Assembly (NCBI GenBank): GCA_963807305.1
Contig: CAWEBN010000008.1
Location: 186,001 to 250,000, forward strand
From: JAOPZW01 sp963807305
GTDB lineage: Bacteria; Actinomycetota; Thermoleophilia; Solirubrobacterales; Solirubrobacteraceae
DNA length: 64,000 nt
Direction: 5' to 3'
Shown: positions 28,645-36,323 of the stretch, piece by piece
How the letters are laid out: every line of letters begins with the position of its first letter
Position numbering within the stretch: position 1 is the first letter of the stretch
Made by a program: the position numbers and the translations under genes
The notes under the pieces: model-generated
What the model saw: only the letters and a program-made list of their open reading frames with translations
The model's database searches: none
What the model was told of the DNA's origin: nothing

Positions 28645-29357
28645 TTCGCCGCCGCCTTCATCGCCACGTGGAACAGACCGCCGCCGAAGCTCGCGCGCGC
28701 GACGCCGAGTTCGCCCATCCGCGCGATCGTCGGGCCGGACGGGTGCACCGCGACGTTGATCACGCCGACCGCGTCGGCGTAGGCCGCGATCGCCTCCTCC
28801 TCGTGGCCGAAGATCGGGTAGACGCAATCGGCGCCGGCCTCCCGGTAGGCGCGGGCGCGCACGAGGCCGTCCTCGAGTGTGCCGCCGCGGACGTGCACGT
28901 CGACCCGCGCGTTGAGGACGACGTCGATGCCCGCGGCACGGCCGGCGTCCTTGACCGCGGCGAGGAAGGCGGCCTGCTCGCCGGGGTCGCGCAGCGTGCC
29001 GGTGGCGTGATCGGTGTCCTCGAGGTTGCAGCCGACGGCGCCGGCGTCGAGCAGGCCCGCGACGAAGGCCTCGGGCCCCAGGCCGAAGCCTGCCTCGCAG
29101 TCGGCGGTGACCGGGACGTCGACGGCGGCGACGATGCGCGCGATCGCGGCGAACGCCTCCGCGGCGGGGATGTGGCCGCCGTCCTCGTAGCCGAGCGACT
29201 GCGCCACGCCCACGCTGGTGGTGGCCAGCGCGGGCGCGTCGGCGACCAGCGCCTTGGCGCTGGCCGCGTCCCACGCATTGCGCAGCACGAGTGGGCTGCC
29301 GGGGCGGTGGAGGGCGCGCAGGGCGTCGGCGCGCGCGGCGAGCCGCTCGGCGGTCAT
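28632..29357 (-). CDS. Isocitrate lyase/PEP mutase family enzyme, 241 aa
   Basis: A TIM-barrel C-C or P-C bond enzyme. The metal and substrate motifs are PVTADCEAGFG and GCNLEDTD; VLNARVDVHV and GADCVYPIFG follow. The short length fits the phosphonomutase/2-methylisocitrate-lyase-like subgroup, many of which are oxaloacetate or phosphonopyruvate hydrolases or have unknown substrates. The KKCGH loop of true isocitrate lyase is missing, so that activity is unlikely. Confidence 0.85.
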   Translation of the reverse strand: MTAERLAARADALRALHRPGSPLVLRNAWDAASAKALVADAPALATTSVGVAQSLGYEDGGHIPAAEAFAAIARIVAAVDVPVTADCEAGFGLGPEAFVAGLLDAGAVGCNLEDTDHATGTLRDPGEQAAFLAAVKDAGRAAGIDVVLNARVDVHVRGGTLEDGLVRARAYREAGADCVYPIFGHEEEAIAAYADAVGVINVAVHPSGPTIARMGELGVARASFGGGLFHVAMKAAANYAP

Positions 29358-29409
29358 GACTGCGCGTCATCGCTCGCCATACGCGAGCGGCTCCGTCCAG
29401 AGTGGGTTC

Positions 29410-29859
29410 TCACGACGGCGTCAGCTTCGCGGCCACTCCCAGCCGTGTCCAGGCATTGATGGTCATGTTGAGGAAGATGAGCGCCGCGATCTCGGCCTCG
29501 GAGAAGTGCTCCGACAGCGCGTCATAGACCTCGTCGGACACGCCGTGGCCGGCGATCTCGGTCATCTCCTCCATGAGGGCCAGCGCCGCGCGCTCGCGCT
29601 CGTCGAAGAGGTCGCCGGCCTCGCGCCACCCGGCGACGACGTACAGGCGCTCGGGCCGCTCGCCCCCGGCCACCGCGTCGCGGCCGTGCATGTCCATGCA
29701 GTACGCGCAGCCGTTCATCTGCGCGACGCGGAACTTGAGGAGGTCCTGGAACTGCGGCTCGAGGCCGGACTTGCCGACGGCGCCGTCGAGGCGCAGCATC
29801 GCGCGGTAGATCTCGGGCGCGGCCTGTTCGACGTCGATGCGTGATGTGGTCGTGGTCAT
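29410..29859 (-). CDS. AhpD-like carboxymuconolactone decarboxylase family protein, 149 aa
   Basis: An all-helical family. The redox motif CAYC in MNGCAYCMDMHGRDA, with the His two residues further, matches alkylhydroperoxidase AhpD-type active sites. The sequence then runs LYVVAGWREAGDLFDERERAALALMEEMT, the usual helix pair. A peroxidase or disulfide reductase role is likely, but the partner is unknown. TAGGGT ends 6 bases before ATG 29859, so it is probably leaderless. Repeated AAGTGG motifs lie just upstream. Confidence 0.88.
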   Translation of the reverse strand: MTTTTSRIDVEQAAPEIYRAMLRLDGAVGKSGLEPQFQDLLKFRVAQMNGCAYCMDMHGRDAVAGGERPERLYVVAGWREAGDLFDERERAALALMEEMTEIAGHGVSDEVYDALSEHFSEAEIAALIFLNMTINAWTRLGVAAKLTPS

Positions 29860-29865
29860 GCCCCG

Positions 29866-29871
29866 ACCCTA
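29866..29871 (-). promoter_or_regulatory. -10 box of a leaderless promoter (AhpD-like gene)
   Basis: TAGGGT on the minus strand, 6 bases before ATG 29859. Upstream lie AAGTGG-type motifs at 29878-29883, 29898-29903 and about 29922-29927. Confidence 0.4.
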
Positions 29872-29930
29872 CGGCGAAAGTGGCCCTCCCGCGAGATCCA
29901 CTTCGGGTCTGCGGCGATGTACCACTTCAT

Positions 29931-31130
29931 TTACTCGCGGACGGCGTCGAACTCCTCGGTGGCGCGCCGGACCTGCTCGAACTCGCCGGTCTCCAGGCGG
30001 CGCTGGACGTCCTCGTCGATCTCGTCCTCCGTGGCCCCCATCCGCCGCAGGCGGACCGTGTCCAGGCGCTTGAACTTGAGGATCTCGAGCACGTAGACCA
30101 GGTAGATCGAGGCGGCGATCACGAGCACGCCGAAGCCGACCACCGCGAGCGTCCAGCCCGTGTGGAAGTTGCCGTGGTGGTCGGAGTAGGGCACGAAGCG
30201 CAGCGCCACCGCGAAGCCGCCCAGCAGGATCGTCCACGCGTAGAGGTAGAGCACCGTCCGGCGCTGGCTGAAGCCGATCCGGGTGAGGCGGTGGTGGAAG
30301 TGGTTGGCGTCGGCGCGGTAGATCGGGCGGCGGTACTTCATGCGCTTGAGGACGACGAAGGTCGTGTCCAGGAAGGGCACCGCGAGGACCACGAGCGGGA
30401 AGAGCAGGGCGAGCACGGCCTGCGTCTTGACGGCGCCCTCGACGGCGATGCAGCCCAGCAGCAGCCCGAGGAGGTTCGACCCGCAGTCGCCCATGTAGAC
30501 CGACGCCGGGTGGAAGTTGTGGATGAGGAAGCCCAGCGCCGCCCCGGCCGTGATGGCCGCGAAGACCGCGGCGTGGTTGCGGTTGAGATCGAAGGCGATG
30601 ATCGAGAAGGTGATCGCGCTGATCGCGCAGACCCCCGCGGCCAGCCCGTCGGCCCCGTCGGACAGGTTGACGACGTTCATCACCGCGACGAGGCCGGCGA
30701 CGGTGAGCGGGCCGCCGGCGTCGCCGAAGTTGACCGCCCCCACGAAGGGCAGCGTGATGTTCGTGACCTCGACGCCCGCCGCGACCGGGATCGCCGCCGC
30801 GACGATCTGCCCGGCGAGCTTGACTCCGGCCGGCAGGTCGAAGCGGTCGTCGAGGGCGCCGACGAAGGCGATGACCACCGCGCCGGCGAGGATCCCCTTC
30901 AGCCGATCCGAGGTGGCCCCGCCGAAGTCGAGGAAGATCGCCGAGCTGACGAGGACCCCGCCGAGCACCGCGAGGCCTCCGAGCAGCGGCGTCGACCCGG
31001 CGCCGAGCCCGCGCTCCTTGGGCTGGTCGATGGCGCCGACGCGCCGCGCCAGCCTGGCCGTGAGCGGCGTCAGCAGCGCCGCCACGGCGAAGGCGGCGAA
31101 GAAGGCGTAGACCGCGTCGGCCTCGGTCAT
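29931..31130 (-). CDS. WecA/TagO-type sugar-1-phosphate transferase, 399 aa
   Basis: A polytopic GT4/MraY-superfamily enzyme that transfers a sugar-1-phosphate to undecaprenyl phosphate. Motifs present are GALDDRFDLP (Asp pair for Mg2+), NVVNLSDGADGLAAG, VYMGDCGSNLLG and the HxHHR-like RADANHFHHRL, which marks the WecA/TagO rather than the MraY branch. About 11 helices precede a cytoplasmic charged tail of some 45 residues. A TAGGCT box 9 bases before ATG 31130 suggests separate leaderless transcription after glyA. Confidence 0.92.
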   Translation of the reverse strand: MTEADAVYAFFAAFAVAALLTPLTARLARRVGAIDQPKERGLGAGSTPLLGGLAVLGGVLVSSAIFLDFGGATSDRLKGILAGAVVIAFVGALDDRFDLPAGVKLAGQIVAAAIPVAAGVEVTNITLPFVGAVNFGDAGGPLTVAGLVAVMNVVNLSDGADGLAAGVCAISAITFSIIAFDLNRNHAAVFAAITAGAALGFLIHNFHPASVYMGDCGSNLLGLLLGCIAVEGAVKTQAVLALLFPLVVLAVPFLDTTFVVLKRMKYRRPIYRADANHFHHRLTRIGFSQRRTVLYLYAWTILLGGFAVALRFVPYSDHHGNFHTGWTLAVVGFGVLVIAASIYLVYVLEILKFKRLDTVRLRRMGATEDEIDEDVQRRLETGEFEQVRRATEEFDAVRE

Positions 31131-31139
31131 CGACCGAGG

Positions 31140-31145
31140 AGCCTA
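31140..31145 (-). promoter_or_regulatory. -10 box of a leaderless promoter (WecA-type gene)
   Basis: TAGGCT on the minus strand ends 9 bases before ATG 31130, inside the 33-base gap after glyA. Confidence 0.35.
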
Positions 31146-31163
31146 CGGCCCGCGGCGGGCGTG

Positions 31164-32456
31164 CTACACCGCCGCGGCCTGCGTCGCCAGGTGCTCGTAG
31201 AGCGGGTAGCGGTCGGCGATGGCCGTCACGCGCTCGGCCAGATCGGCCTTCTCCGCCTCGAAGTCGCCGCTCAGCGCCGAAGCGATGATCCGCCCGACCT
31301 CGTGGAAGTCGTCGACCTGCAGGCCGCGGGTGGCCAGCGCGCTCGCGCCGACGCGCAGGCCGCTCGTGACCATCGGGGGGCGCGGATCGAAGGGCACCGC
31401 GTTGCGGTTGACCGTGATGCCGATGTCGTGGAGGCGGTCCTCGGCCTGCTGGCCGTCGAGCTCCGACTCGCGCAGGTCGACGAGCACCAGGTGCACGTCG
31501 GTCCCGCCCGTCAGCACGTTGACACCCGCGCCGGCGGCGAGCAGTTCCTCGGCCAGCGCCTTGGCACCGGCCACGGTGCGGCGCTGGCGCTCGCGGAAGA
31601 GCTCGGTCTCGGCGATGCGGAAGGCCACTGCCTTGCCCGCGATGATGTGCTCGAGCGGCCCGCCCTGCTGGCCGGGGAAGACGGCCGAGTTGATCGCCTT
31701 GGCGTGCTCCTCGCGGCACAGGATGACTCCGCCGCGCGCGCCGCCCAGCGTCTTGTGCACCGTCGAGGTGACGACGTCGGCGTGGGGCACAGGGCTCGGG
31801 TGCTCGCCCGCGGCGACCAGGCCGGCGAAGTGGGCCATGTCGACGACGAGGTAGGCGCCGACCGCGTCGGCGATCGCGCGGAACCGCTCGAAGTCCAGGA
31901 AGCGCGGGTATGCGCTCCAGCCGGCGAGGATCAGCTTCGGCCTGCGCTCGTGGGCGATGCGCTCGACCTGGTCCATGTCGATGAGGCTCGTCTCGCGCGA
32001 GACCTCGTAGGGCGCGATGTCGTACAGGCGCCCGGAAACGTTGAGCTTCATGCCGTGGGTCAGGTGGCCGCCGTGGGGAAGCGCCAGGCCCATGATCGTG
32101 TCGCCCGGCTGCAGGAGCGCGTGGTAGACGGCGGCGTTGGTCTGGGCGCCGGCGTGCGGCTGCACGTTGGCGTGGTCGGCTCCGAAGAGCGCCTTCGCGC
32201 GATCGATCGCCAGCTGCTCGATGATGTCGACGTACTCGCAGCCGCCGTAGTAGCGCTTGCCGGGATAGCCCTCCGCGTACTTGTTGGTCAGCACGCTGCC
32301 CTGGCACTCGAGGATCGCCTGGGGGACGAAGTTCTCCGAGGCGATCATCTCGAGCGTTCGCTGCTGGCGGTCGAGCTCGTGCTGGATGGCGTCGGCGATC
32401 TCGGGATCGACCTCGGCCAGCGGGCGATTGAAGAAGTCGGGACTCAGGTCGGACAT
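31164..32456 (-). CDS. glyA: Serine hydroxymethyltransferase, 430 aa
   Basis: A PLP enzyme that interconverts serine and glycine while loading one-carbon units onto tetrahydrofolate. The PLP lysine is in DVVTSTVHKTLGGARGG, and LEMIASENF, NKYAEGYPGKRYYGG and VDMAHFAGLVAAGEHPSPVPHAD are all present. ATG 32456 has a good RBS (GAGGAGC). A ZTP riboswitch lies directly upstream, so expression should rise when purine one-carbon supply fails and ZMP/ZTP builds up. The start at 32456 is preferred over in-frame codons inside the riboswitch. Confidence 0.97.
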   Translation of the reverse strand: MSDLSPDFFNRPLAEVDPEIADAIQHELDRQQRTLEMIASENFVPQAILECQGSVLTNKYAEGYPGKRYYGGCEYVDIIEQLAIDRAKALFGADHANVQPHAGAQTNAAVYHALLQPGDTIMGLALPHGGHLTHGMKLNVSGRLYDIAPYEVSRETSLIDMDQVERIAHERRPKLILAGWSAYPRFLDFERFRAIADAVGAYLVVDMAHFAGLVAAGEHPSPVPHADVVTSTVHKTLGGARGGVILCREEHAKAINSAVFPGQQGGPLEHIIAGKAVAFRIAETELFRERQRRTVAGAKALAEELLAAGAGVNVLTGGTDVHLVLVDLRESELDGQQAEDRLHDIGITVNRNAVPFDPRPPMVTSGLRVGASALATRGLQVDDFHEVGRIIASALSGDFEAEKADLAERVTAIADRYPLYEHLATQAAAV

Positions 32457-32483
32457 GGGCGCTCCTCGGCGGCTCGCGGATTG

Positions 32484-32556
32484 TGCCCAGGCGCTGCGGC
32501 TGATCAGGTGTGTCGCTTCCCGGTGGTCAGTTCCACCTACGCGCCAGTCGCGACGC
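32484..32556 (-). ncRNA. ZTP (pfl) riboswitch upstream of glyA
   Basis: Reading the minus strand, GTCGC (32554-32550) pairs with GCGAC (32516-32512) as P1. It encloses GACTGGCG, an AGGTGG/CCACC hairpin and the conserved CACCGGGAAGCGAC junction. After a spacer comes GCCGCAGCGCCTGGGCA, the P3 element with the hallmark CGCCTGGGC. These match the known ZTP aptamer, which often controls glyA. Only 27 bases separate it from the start codon and no terminator is seen, so control of translation initiation is inferred. Confidence 0.9.
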
Positions 32557-32561
32557 CGCCG

Positions 32562-32567
32562 AAGGTA
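32562..32567 (-). promoter_or_regulatory. -10 box of the glyA/riboswitch transcript
   Basis: TACCTT on the minus strand lies 7 bases before the first riboswitch helix, placing the transcript start at about 32555. Confidence 0.45.
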
Positions 32568-32673
32568 GCACGGGTGCCCGTCAGCCTGGTGGCGATCCTC
32601 CCGTCCGAGAAGGCGAAGCTGCTCGGTCGGGAGGCGGCCGCACGCGGCCAACGGCGGGACGGCGGCGCGCCCG

Positions 32674-33132
32674 CTAGGACGGCGTCGGCGCCGGCTCGCG
32701 CTCCATCTCGGAGATCTGCCCGATGCGGCGGGCGTGGCGGCCGCCCTCGAACTCCGTGCGCAGGAAGGCGCGGACGATCGCGTCGGCGTCGCTCGGGCCC
32801 AGGCGGGCGCCCGACAGGGTCACGATGTTGACGTCGTTGTGGCGGCGCGACATCTCGGCCTCGGACGGGTCGTGCGCGTTGACGGCCCGCACGCCCGCGA
32901 CCTTGTTGGCCACGATGGCCACGCCGACGCCCGAGCTGCAGGCCAGGATCGCGCGGGCGACGTCGCCCTCGCCGACGAGGTGGGCCGCGTCGGCGGCGTA
33001 GCGCGGGTAGTCGACCGCGCGCGGCGATGCGGTCCCCACGTCGACCACGTCGTGGCCGGCCGCGGCCAGCGCCAGCTTGACGTGCTCCTTGAGGTGGAAC
33101 CCGGCGTGGTCCGACCCCACGGCGATCCTCAT
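32674..33132 (-). CDS. rpiB: Ribose-5-phosphate isomerase B, 152 aa
   Basis: Interconverts ribose-5-phosphate and ribulose-5-phosphate in the pentose phosphate route. MRIAVGSDHAGFHLKEHVK is the family start, AILACSSGVGVAIVANKVAGVRA contains the catalytic Cys loop, and SRRHNDVNIVTLSGARLG carries the phosphate-binding His/Arg. The ATG overlaps the SDR stop (ATGA). A charged C-terminal tail (SEMEREPAPTPS) is slightly longer than usual. Confidence 0.95.
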   Translation of the reverse strand: MRIAVGSDHAGFHLKEHVKLALAAAGHDVVDVGTASPRAVDYPRYAADAAHLVGEGDVARAILACSSGVGVAIVANKVAGVRAVNAHDPSEAEMSRRHNDVNIVTLSGARLGPSDADAIVRAFLRTEFEGGRHARRIGQISEMEREPAPTPS

Positions 33133-33827
33133 GGTTGCCTCAGCTCCTCCAACCCATCGTCGATGGTCCTGACCGGCGCATAGCCGAGCTCGGTACGTGC
33201 GCGTGTGATGTCGATCGTCGTCTCCACTGCGGACAGCCAGACGGCCAGGCGCGTCAGCGGCGGGCGGCCGGGGAGCGGCAGGAGCCGCCACGCCGTCTCC
33301 CCCACCGTCGCGACCGCGTTGGCGAGGGGCGCCGGCAGCGAGCGGTCGGGCGGCGTCACCCCCTGGGTCTCGATCAGGCGGGTGACGAAATCGCGGAAGA
33401 CCACGGGTTCGCCGTCGGTGACGAAGTACACGCCGCCCGGCGCGCCCCGCTGCGCCGCGACCATCAGCCCCTCGACGGCGTTGTCGACGTGCGTCGTCGA
33501 GGTGCGCTGCCGGCCGCCGCCGATCCATGCGAAGCGCCCGGCGCGGACCATCTCGGTCATCGCCGGCAGCAGCGTCGTGTCGCCCCGACCCCAGACGAAG
33601 CGCGGGCGGACCACGACGGTCTCAAGGCCGTCCTGGTTGGCCCCGATGACCGCCTCCTCGGCGCGCGCCTTGGTCGAGGAGTACAGCGCCGGCGAGTCGA
33701 AGCGCAGCGGGGCGCGCTCGTCGCTGCGGGCGAGCGCGCGCACGGTCCAGCCGTCAGCCACGAGCCGCCGGACGAGCGCGCCACCGATGAAGCCCGAACC
33801 GCCGGTGACGAAGGCGGAGGTCGTCAC
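33129..33827 (-). CDS. Extended SDR/epimerase with an internal deletion, 232 aa
   Basis: The NAD-binding start AFVTGGSGFIGGALVRRLVADGWTVRALARSDE and the catalytic YSSTKA (YxxxK) are both present, but only about 12 residues separate them. In 3-beta-HSD-like extended SDRs about 80-90 more residues lie there, including the NAD-binding and catalytic Ser segments. The rest (VVRPRFVWGRGDTTLLPAMTEM, THVDNAVEGLMVAAQRG) is normal. The frame is intact, so an in-frame loss occurred or the assembly collapsed. It is probably inactive as it stands. GTG 33827 overlaps the tsaC stop. Confidence 0.8.
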   Translation of the reverse strand: MTTSAFVTGGSGFIGGALVRRLVADGWTVRALARSDERAPLRFDSPALYSSTKARAEEAVIGANQDGLETVVVRPRFVWGRGDTTLLPAMTEMVRAGRFAWIGGGRQRTSTTHVDNAVEGLMVAAQRGAPGGVYFVTDGEPVVFRDFVTRLIETQGVTPPDRSLPAPLANAVATVGETAWRLLPLPGRPPLTRLAVWLSAVETTIDITRARTELGYAPVRTIDDGLEELRQP

Positions 33828-34450
33828 GGCGCGGACTCTAACCGCGCGCCGACCTCCGTGATGGACATGGCGCCTTCCCGCCCGACCGACCACGTCGCAT
33901 CGGCCTCGTAGGAGCGCAGGTCGACGACCGTCGACGGCGTGCCCGGCAGCTCGCCGCCGTCGAGGACGAGATCGGTGTGCTCCCGCATGTACTCGGGCAC
34001 CTCCTCGAGCCGGCGCGCGTCCGGGCCGCCGGCGGCATTGGCGCTGGACTGCAGGACCGGCCAGCGGACGTCGGCCAGCTCCGCGAGCGCCGGCGGCCAC
34101 GCGGGCACGCGCAGTCCGAGCGTGTGCGGATCGTTCGCGCACGCCAGCGGAAAGCGGCCCGCTGGGTTGGCCAGCAGCAGGGTCACCGGGCCGGGCAGCA
34201 GCGCCGGCAGCGCACGCGCCGTCCGCGGCCCGAGCTCGGGCAGTGCCGCCAGCGCGAGGTCGAGCGCGAAGAACATGACCGCGGCCGGCTTGTCGGGCCG
34301 GCGGCGCTTGAGCATGTACAGGCGCTGGACGGCCTCCTTGGTGTCGGGCTCGCAGGCCAGGCCGTAGACCGTGTCGGCCGGGAAGACGGCGACGCCGCCG
34401 ACCGCGATGCAGCGCTCGAACGTCTCGGCGTCTGCCGCGCTCAGCGCCAC
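33824..34450 (-). CDS. tsaC: L-threonylcarbamoyladenylate synthase, 208 aa
   Basis: Makes threonylcarbamoyl-AMP for the t6A37 tRNA modification (Sua5/YrdC/YciO fold). VAVFPADTVYGLACEPDTKEAVQRLYMLKRRRPDKP is the nucleotide and substrate site, GPVTLLLANP and TLGLRVPAWP follow, and QSSANAAGG is the conserved SxN loop. The extra Sua5 domain is absent, as in TsaC-type proteins. The GTG at 34450 overlaps the 3' end of prmC by 10 bases. The order prfA-prmC-tsaC is common in actinobacteria. Confidence 0.94.
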   Translation of the reverse strand: MALSAADAETFERCIAVGGVAVFPADTVYGLACEPDTKEAVQRLYMLKRRRPDKPAAVMFFALDLALAALPELGPRTARALPALLPGPVTLLLANPAGRFPLACANDPHTLGLRVPAWPPALAELADVRWPVLQSSANAAGGPDARRLEEVPEYMREHTDLVLDGGELPGTPSTVVDLRSYEADATWSVGREGAMSITEVGARLESAP

Positions 34451-35262
34451 GCCGACACCACCCGTTCGATCCCGGCCAGGTCGGCACGGCGCTCGGTGCG
34501 CGCGAACCCGGCCGCGCGGGCGAGCTCCGCGACGGCCAGGGCCTGGCCGGCCCCCACCTCGACCGCGAGGAAGGCGGCGCCACGCTCGGCGGCCTGCACC
34601 ACCAGCCGGCGGACCACGACCAGCCCGTCGAGCCCCGCGTACAGCGCCTGCGCCGGCTCGTGGCGCGCGATCTCGGGTGCCAGCTCCGCCCCGTCCTCGA
34701 CGTAGGGCGGGTTGCAGACCACGGCGTCGAGCTCGCCCGCGCCCTCGAGCAGGTCGGCGTGCACGAAGCGAACGTCGAGCCCGAGCCGCGCCGCGTTGGC
34801 GCGCGCCACCACCAGCGCATCCTCGCTGATGTCGGTCGCCGTCACCGCGAGATCGGGGCGCTCGTGCTTGAGCGCGAGGGCCACCGCGCCGCTGCCCGTG
34901 CCGACGTCGACCACGCGCGCGGACGGCGGCAACCCGAGCGCCGCCTCGACCAGGGTCTCGGTCTCCGGGCGCGGGATGAGCACGCGCGAGTCGACCCGCA
35001 GGTCGAGGTGGCGAAAGCCCTTGAGCCCCGTGATGTAGGCCACCGGCTCGCGGCCGACCGAGCGGCGCCGCACGGCGTCCTGGAAGACGCGCACGGCCGG
35101 CCCCTGCACGGTCGCGCGACCGTCGGCGAGCATCTGGAGGCGGTCGATGCCCAGCGCGTGGGCGAGCAGGACCTCGGCGTCCAGGCGCGGCGTGTCGACC
35201 CCCGCGGCGCCGAGCGCGATCACCGCCGAGTCGAGCGCCTCGCGCACCGGCGTGCCTGCCAT
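34441..35262 (-). CDS. prmC: Peptide chain release factor glutamine methyltransferase, 273 aa
   Basis: Methylates the Gln of the GGQ motif in release factors. The N-terminal helical recognition domain (DTPRLDAEVLLAHALGIDRLQMLAD) leads into the SAM-binding fold: LIPRPETETLVEAAL, VVDVGTGSGAVALALKHERP and the catalytic NPPYVEDG. It follows prfA, its substrate gene, by 8 bases. ATG 35262 is preceded by GGGAGG-like bases. Confidence 0.95.
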   Translation of the reverse strand: MAGTPVREALDSAVIALGAAGVDTPRLDAEVLLAHALGIDRLQMLADGRATVQGPAVRVFQDAVRRRSVGREPVAYITGLKGFRHLDLRVDSRVLIPRPETETLVEAALGLPPSARVVDVGTGSGAVALALKHERPDLAVTATDISEDALVVARANAARLGLDVRFVHADLLEGAGELDAVVCNPPYVEDGAELAPEIARHEPAQALYAGLDGLVVVRRLVVQAAERGAAFLAVEVGAGQALAVAELARAAGFARTERRADLAGIERVVSAWR

Positions 35263-35270
35263 CGGGAGGC

Positions 35271-36323
35271 TCAGCTCGGCGCGGCGGCCTGTACCTCGAG
35301 CCGACGGCGCTTCTCGTCGGCCGAGAGCCCGGCTGTGAGCTCGTCGAGCTCGCCCTCGAGCACCGCGTCGAGGTTGTGGACGGTGAGCTTGATGCGGTGG
35401 TCGGTCACGCGGCGCTCGCCGTAGTTGTAGGTGCGGATCTTCTCGGCCCGATCGCCGGTACCGACCTGCGCGCGGCGGTCCGCCGCGAGCTCGGCCTGCT
35501 GCTCGGCCAGCGCGTGCTCGTACAGGCGGGCACGCAGCACGCGCATCGCCTTCTCGCGGTTCTGCAGCTGGCTCTTCTCGTCCTGCATCGAGACGACGAC
35601 GCCTGACGGCTTGTGCGTGATCCGCACCGCCGAGTCGGTCGTGTTGACCGACTGCCCACCCGGGCCCGACGAGCGATAGACGTCGATCTGCAGGTCGTTG
35701 GGATCGATCTGGATGTCGACGTCCTCGGCCTCGGGCAGCACGGCGACCGTCGCGGTGGAGGTGTGGATGCGCCCTTGCGACTCGGTGACCGGCACGCGCT
35801 GCACGCGGTGCGTGCCCCCCTCGTACTTGAAGACCGAATAGGCGCCGTCGCCGCTGATGGCGAACGTGTACTTGCCGTCGCCGATCTCGAGCGGCTGGAC
35901 CTTGAAGCCCAGGCGCTCGGCGTACTTGCTCAGCATGCGGTAGACGTCGCCGGCCCACAGCCCGGCCTCCTCGCCGCCGGCCCCGCCCTGGACCTCGACG
36001 ATCACGTCCTTGTCGTCGGCCGGGTCGCGCTCGACCATGGCCAGGCGGATCTCCTCGTCGAGCTCCTCCAGGCGGCGGCGCGCCGTGGCCAGCATCTCGC
36101 GGACCTCGGGGTCCTCGCCCTCGTCGAGCAGCTCCTGCGCCCCGGCGGCGTCGTCGGCGGCCCGGCGCCAGTGGTCGGCGAGCTTGGCCGGGCCCTCGAG
36201 GCGCGCGTACTCGCGCCCGACGTCGGCGTAGCGCTGGCGATCGCCGATGACCTCGGGATCGGTCATCGCGCGCGAGAGCTCGGCGAAGCGCGACTCGATC
36301 TGCTCGACGAGCGACTCGATCAA
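35271..36323 (-). CDS. prfA: Peptide chain release factor 1, 350 aa
   Basis: Recognises UAA and UAG. The codon-recognition tripeptide is PVT in RVQRVPVTESQGRIHTSTATVAVLPE (P-x-T marks RF1 rather than RF2), and the hydrolysis motif GGQ lies in YRSSGPGGQSVNTTDSAVRITH. The start is unusual: TTG at 36323, which overlaps the stop of the DUF1385 gene (TTGA). No better start allows the conserved N-terminal helix (IESLVEQIESRFAELSRAM). Translation is therefore probably coupled. Confidence 0.95.
   Translation of the reverse strand: MIESLVEQIESRFAELSRAMTDPEVIGDRQRYADVGREYARLEGPAKLADHWRRAADDAAGAQELLDEGEDPEVREMLATARRRLEELDEEIRLAMVERDPADDKDVIVEVQGGAGGEEAGLWAGDVYRMLSKYAERLGFKVQPLEIGDGKYTFAISGDGAYSVFKYEGGTHRVQRVPVTESQGRIHTSTATVAVLPEAEDVDIQIDPNDLQIDVYRSSGPGGQSVNTTDSAVRITHKPSGVVVSMQDEKSQLQNREKAMRVLRARLYEHALAEQQAELAADRRAQVGTGDRAEKIRTYNYGERRVTDHRIKLTVHNLDAVLEGELDELTAGLSADEKRRRLEVQAAAPS

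Noticed and set aside
29841..32831. 996-codon plus-strand open frame
   Set aside because: It is antisense to the WecA-type gene, glyA and rpiB, and shows only reverse-complement codon bias.
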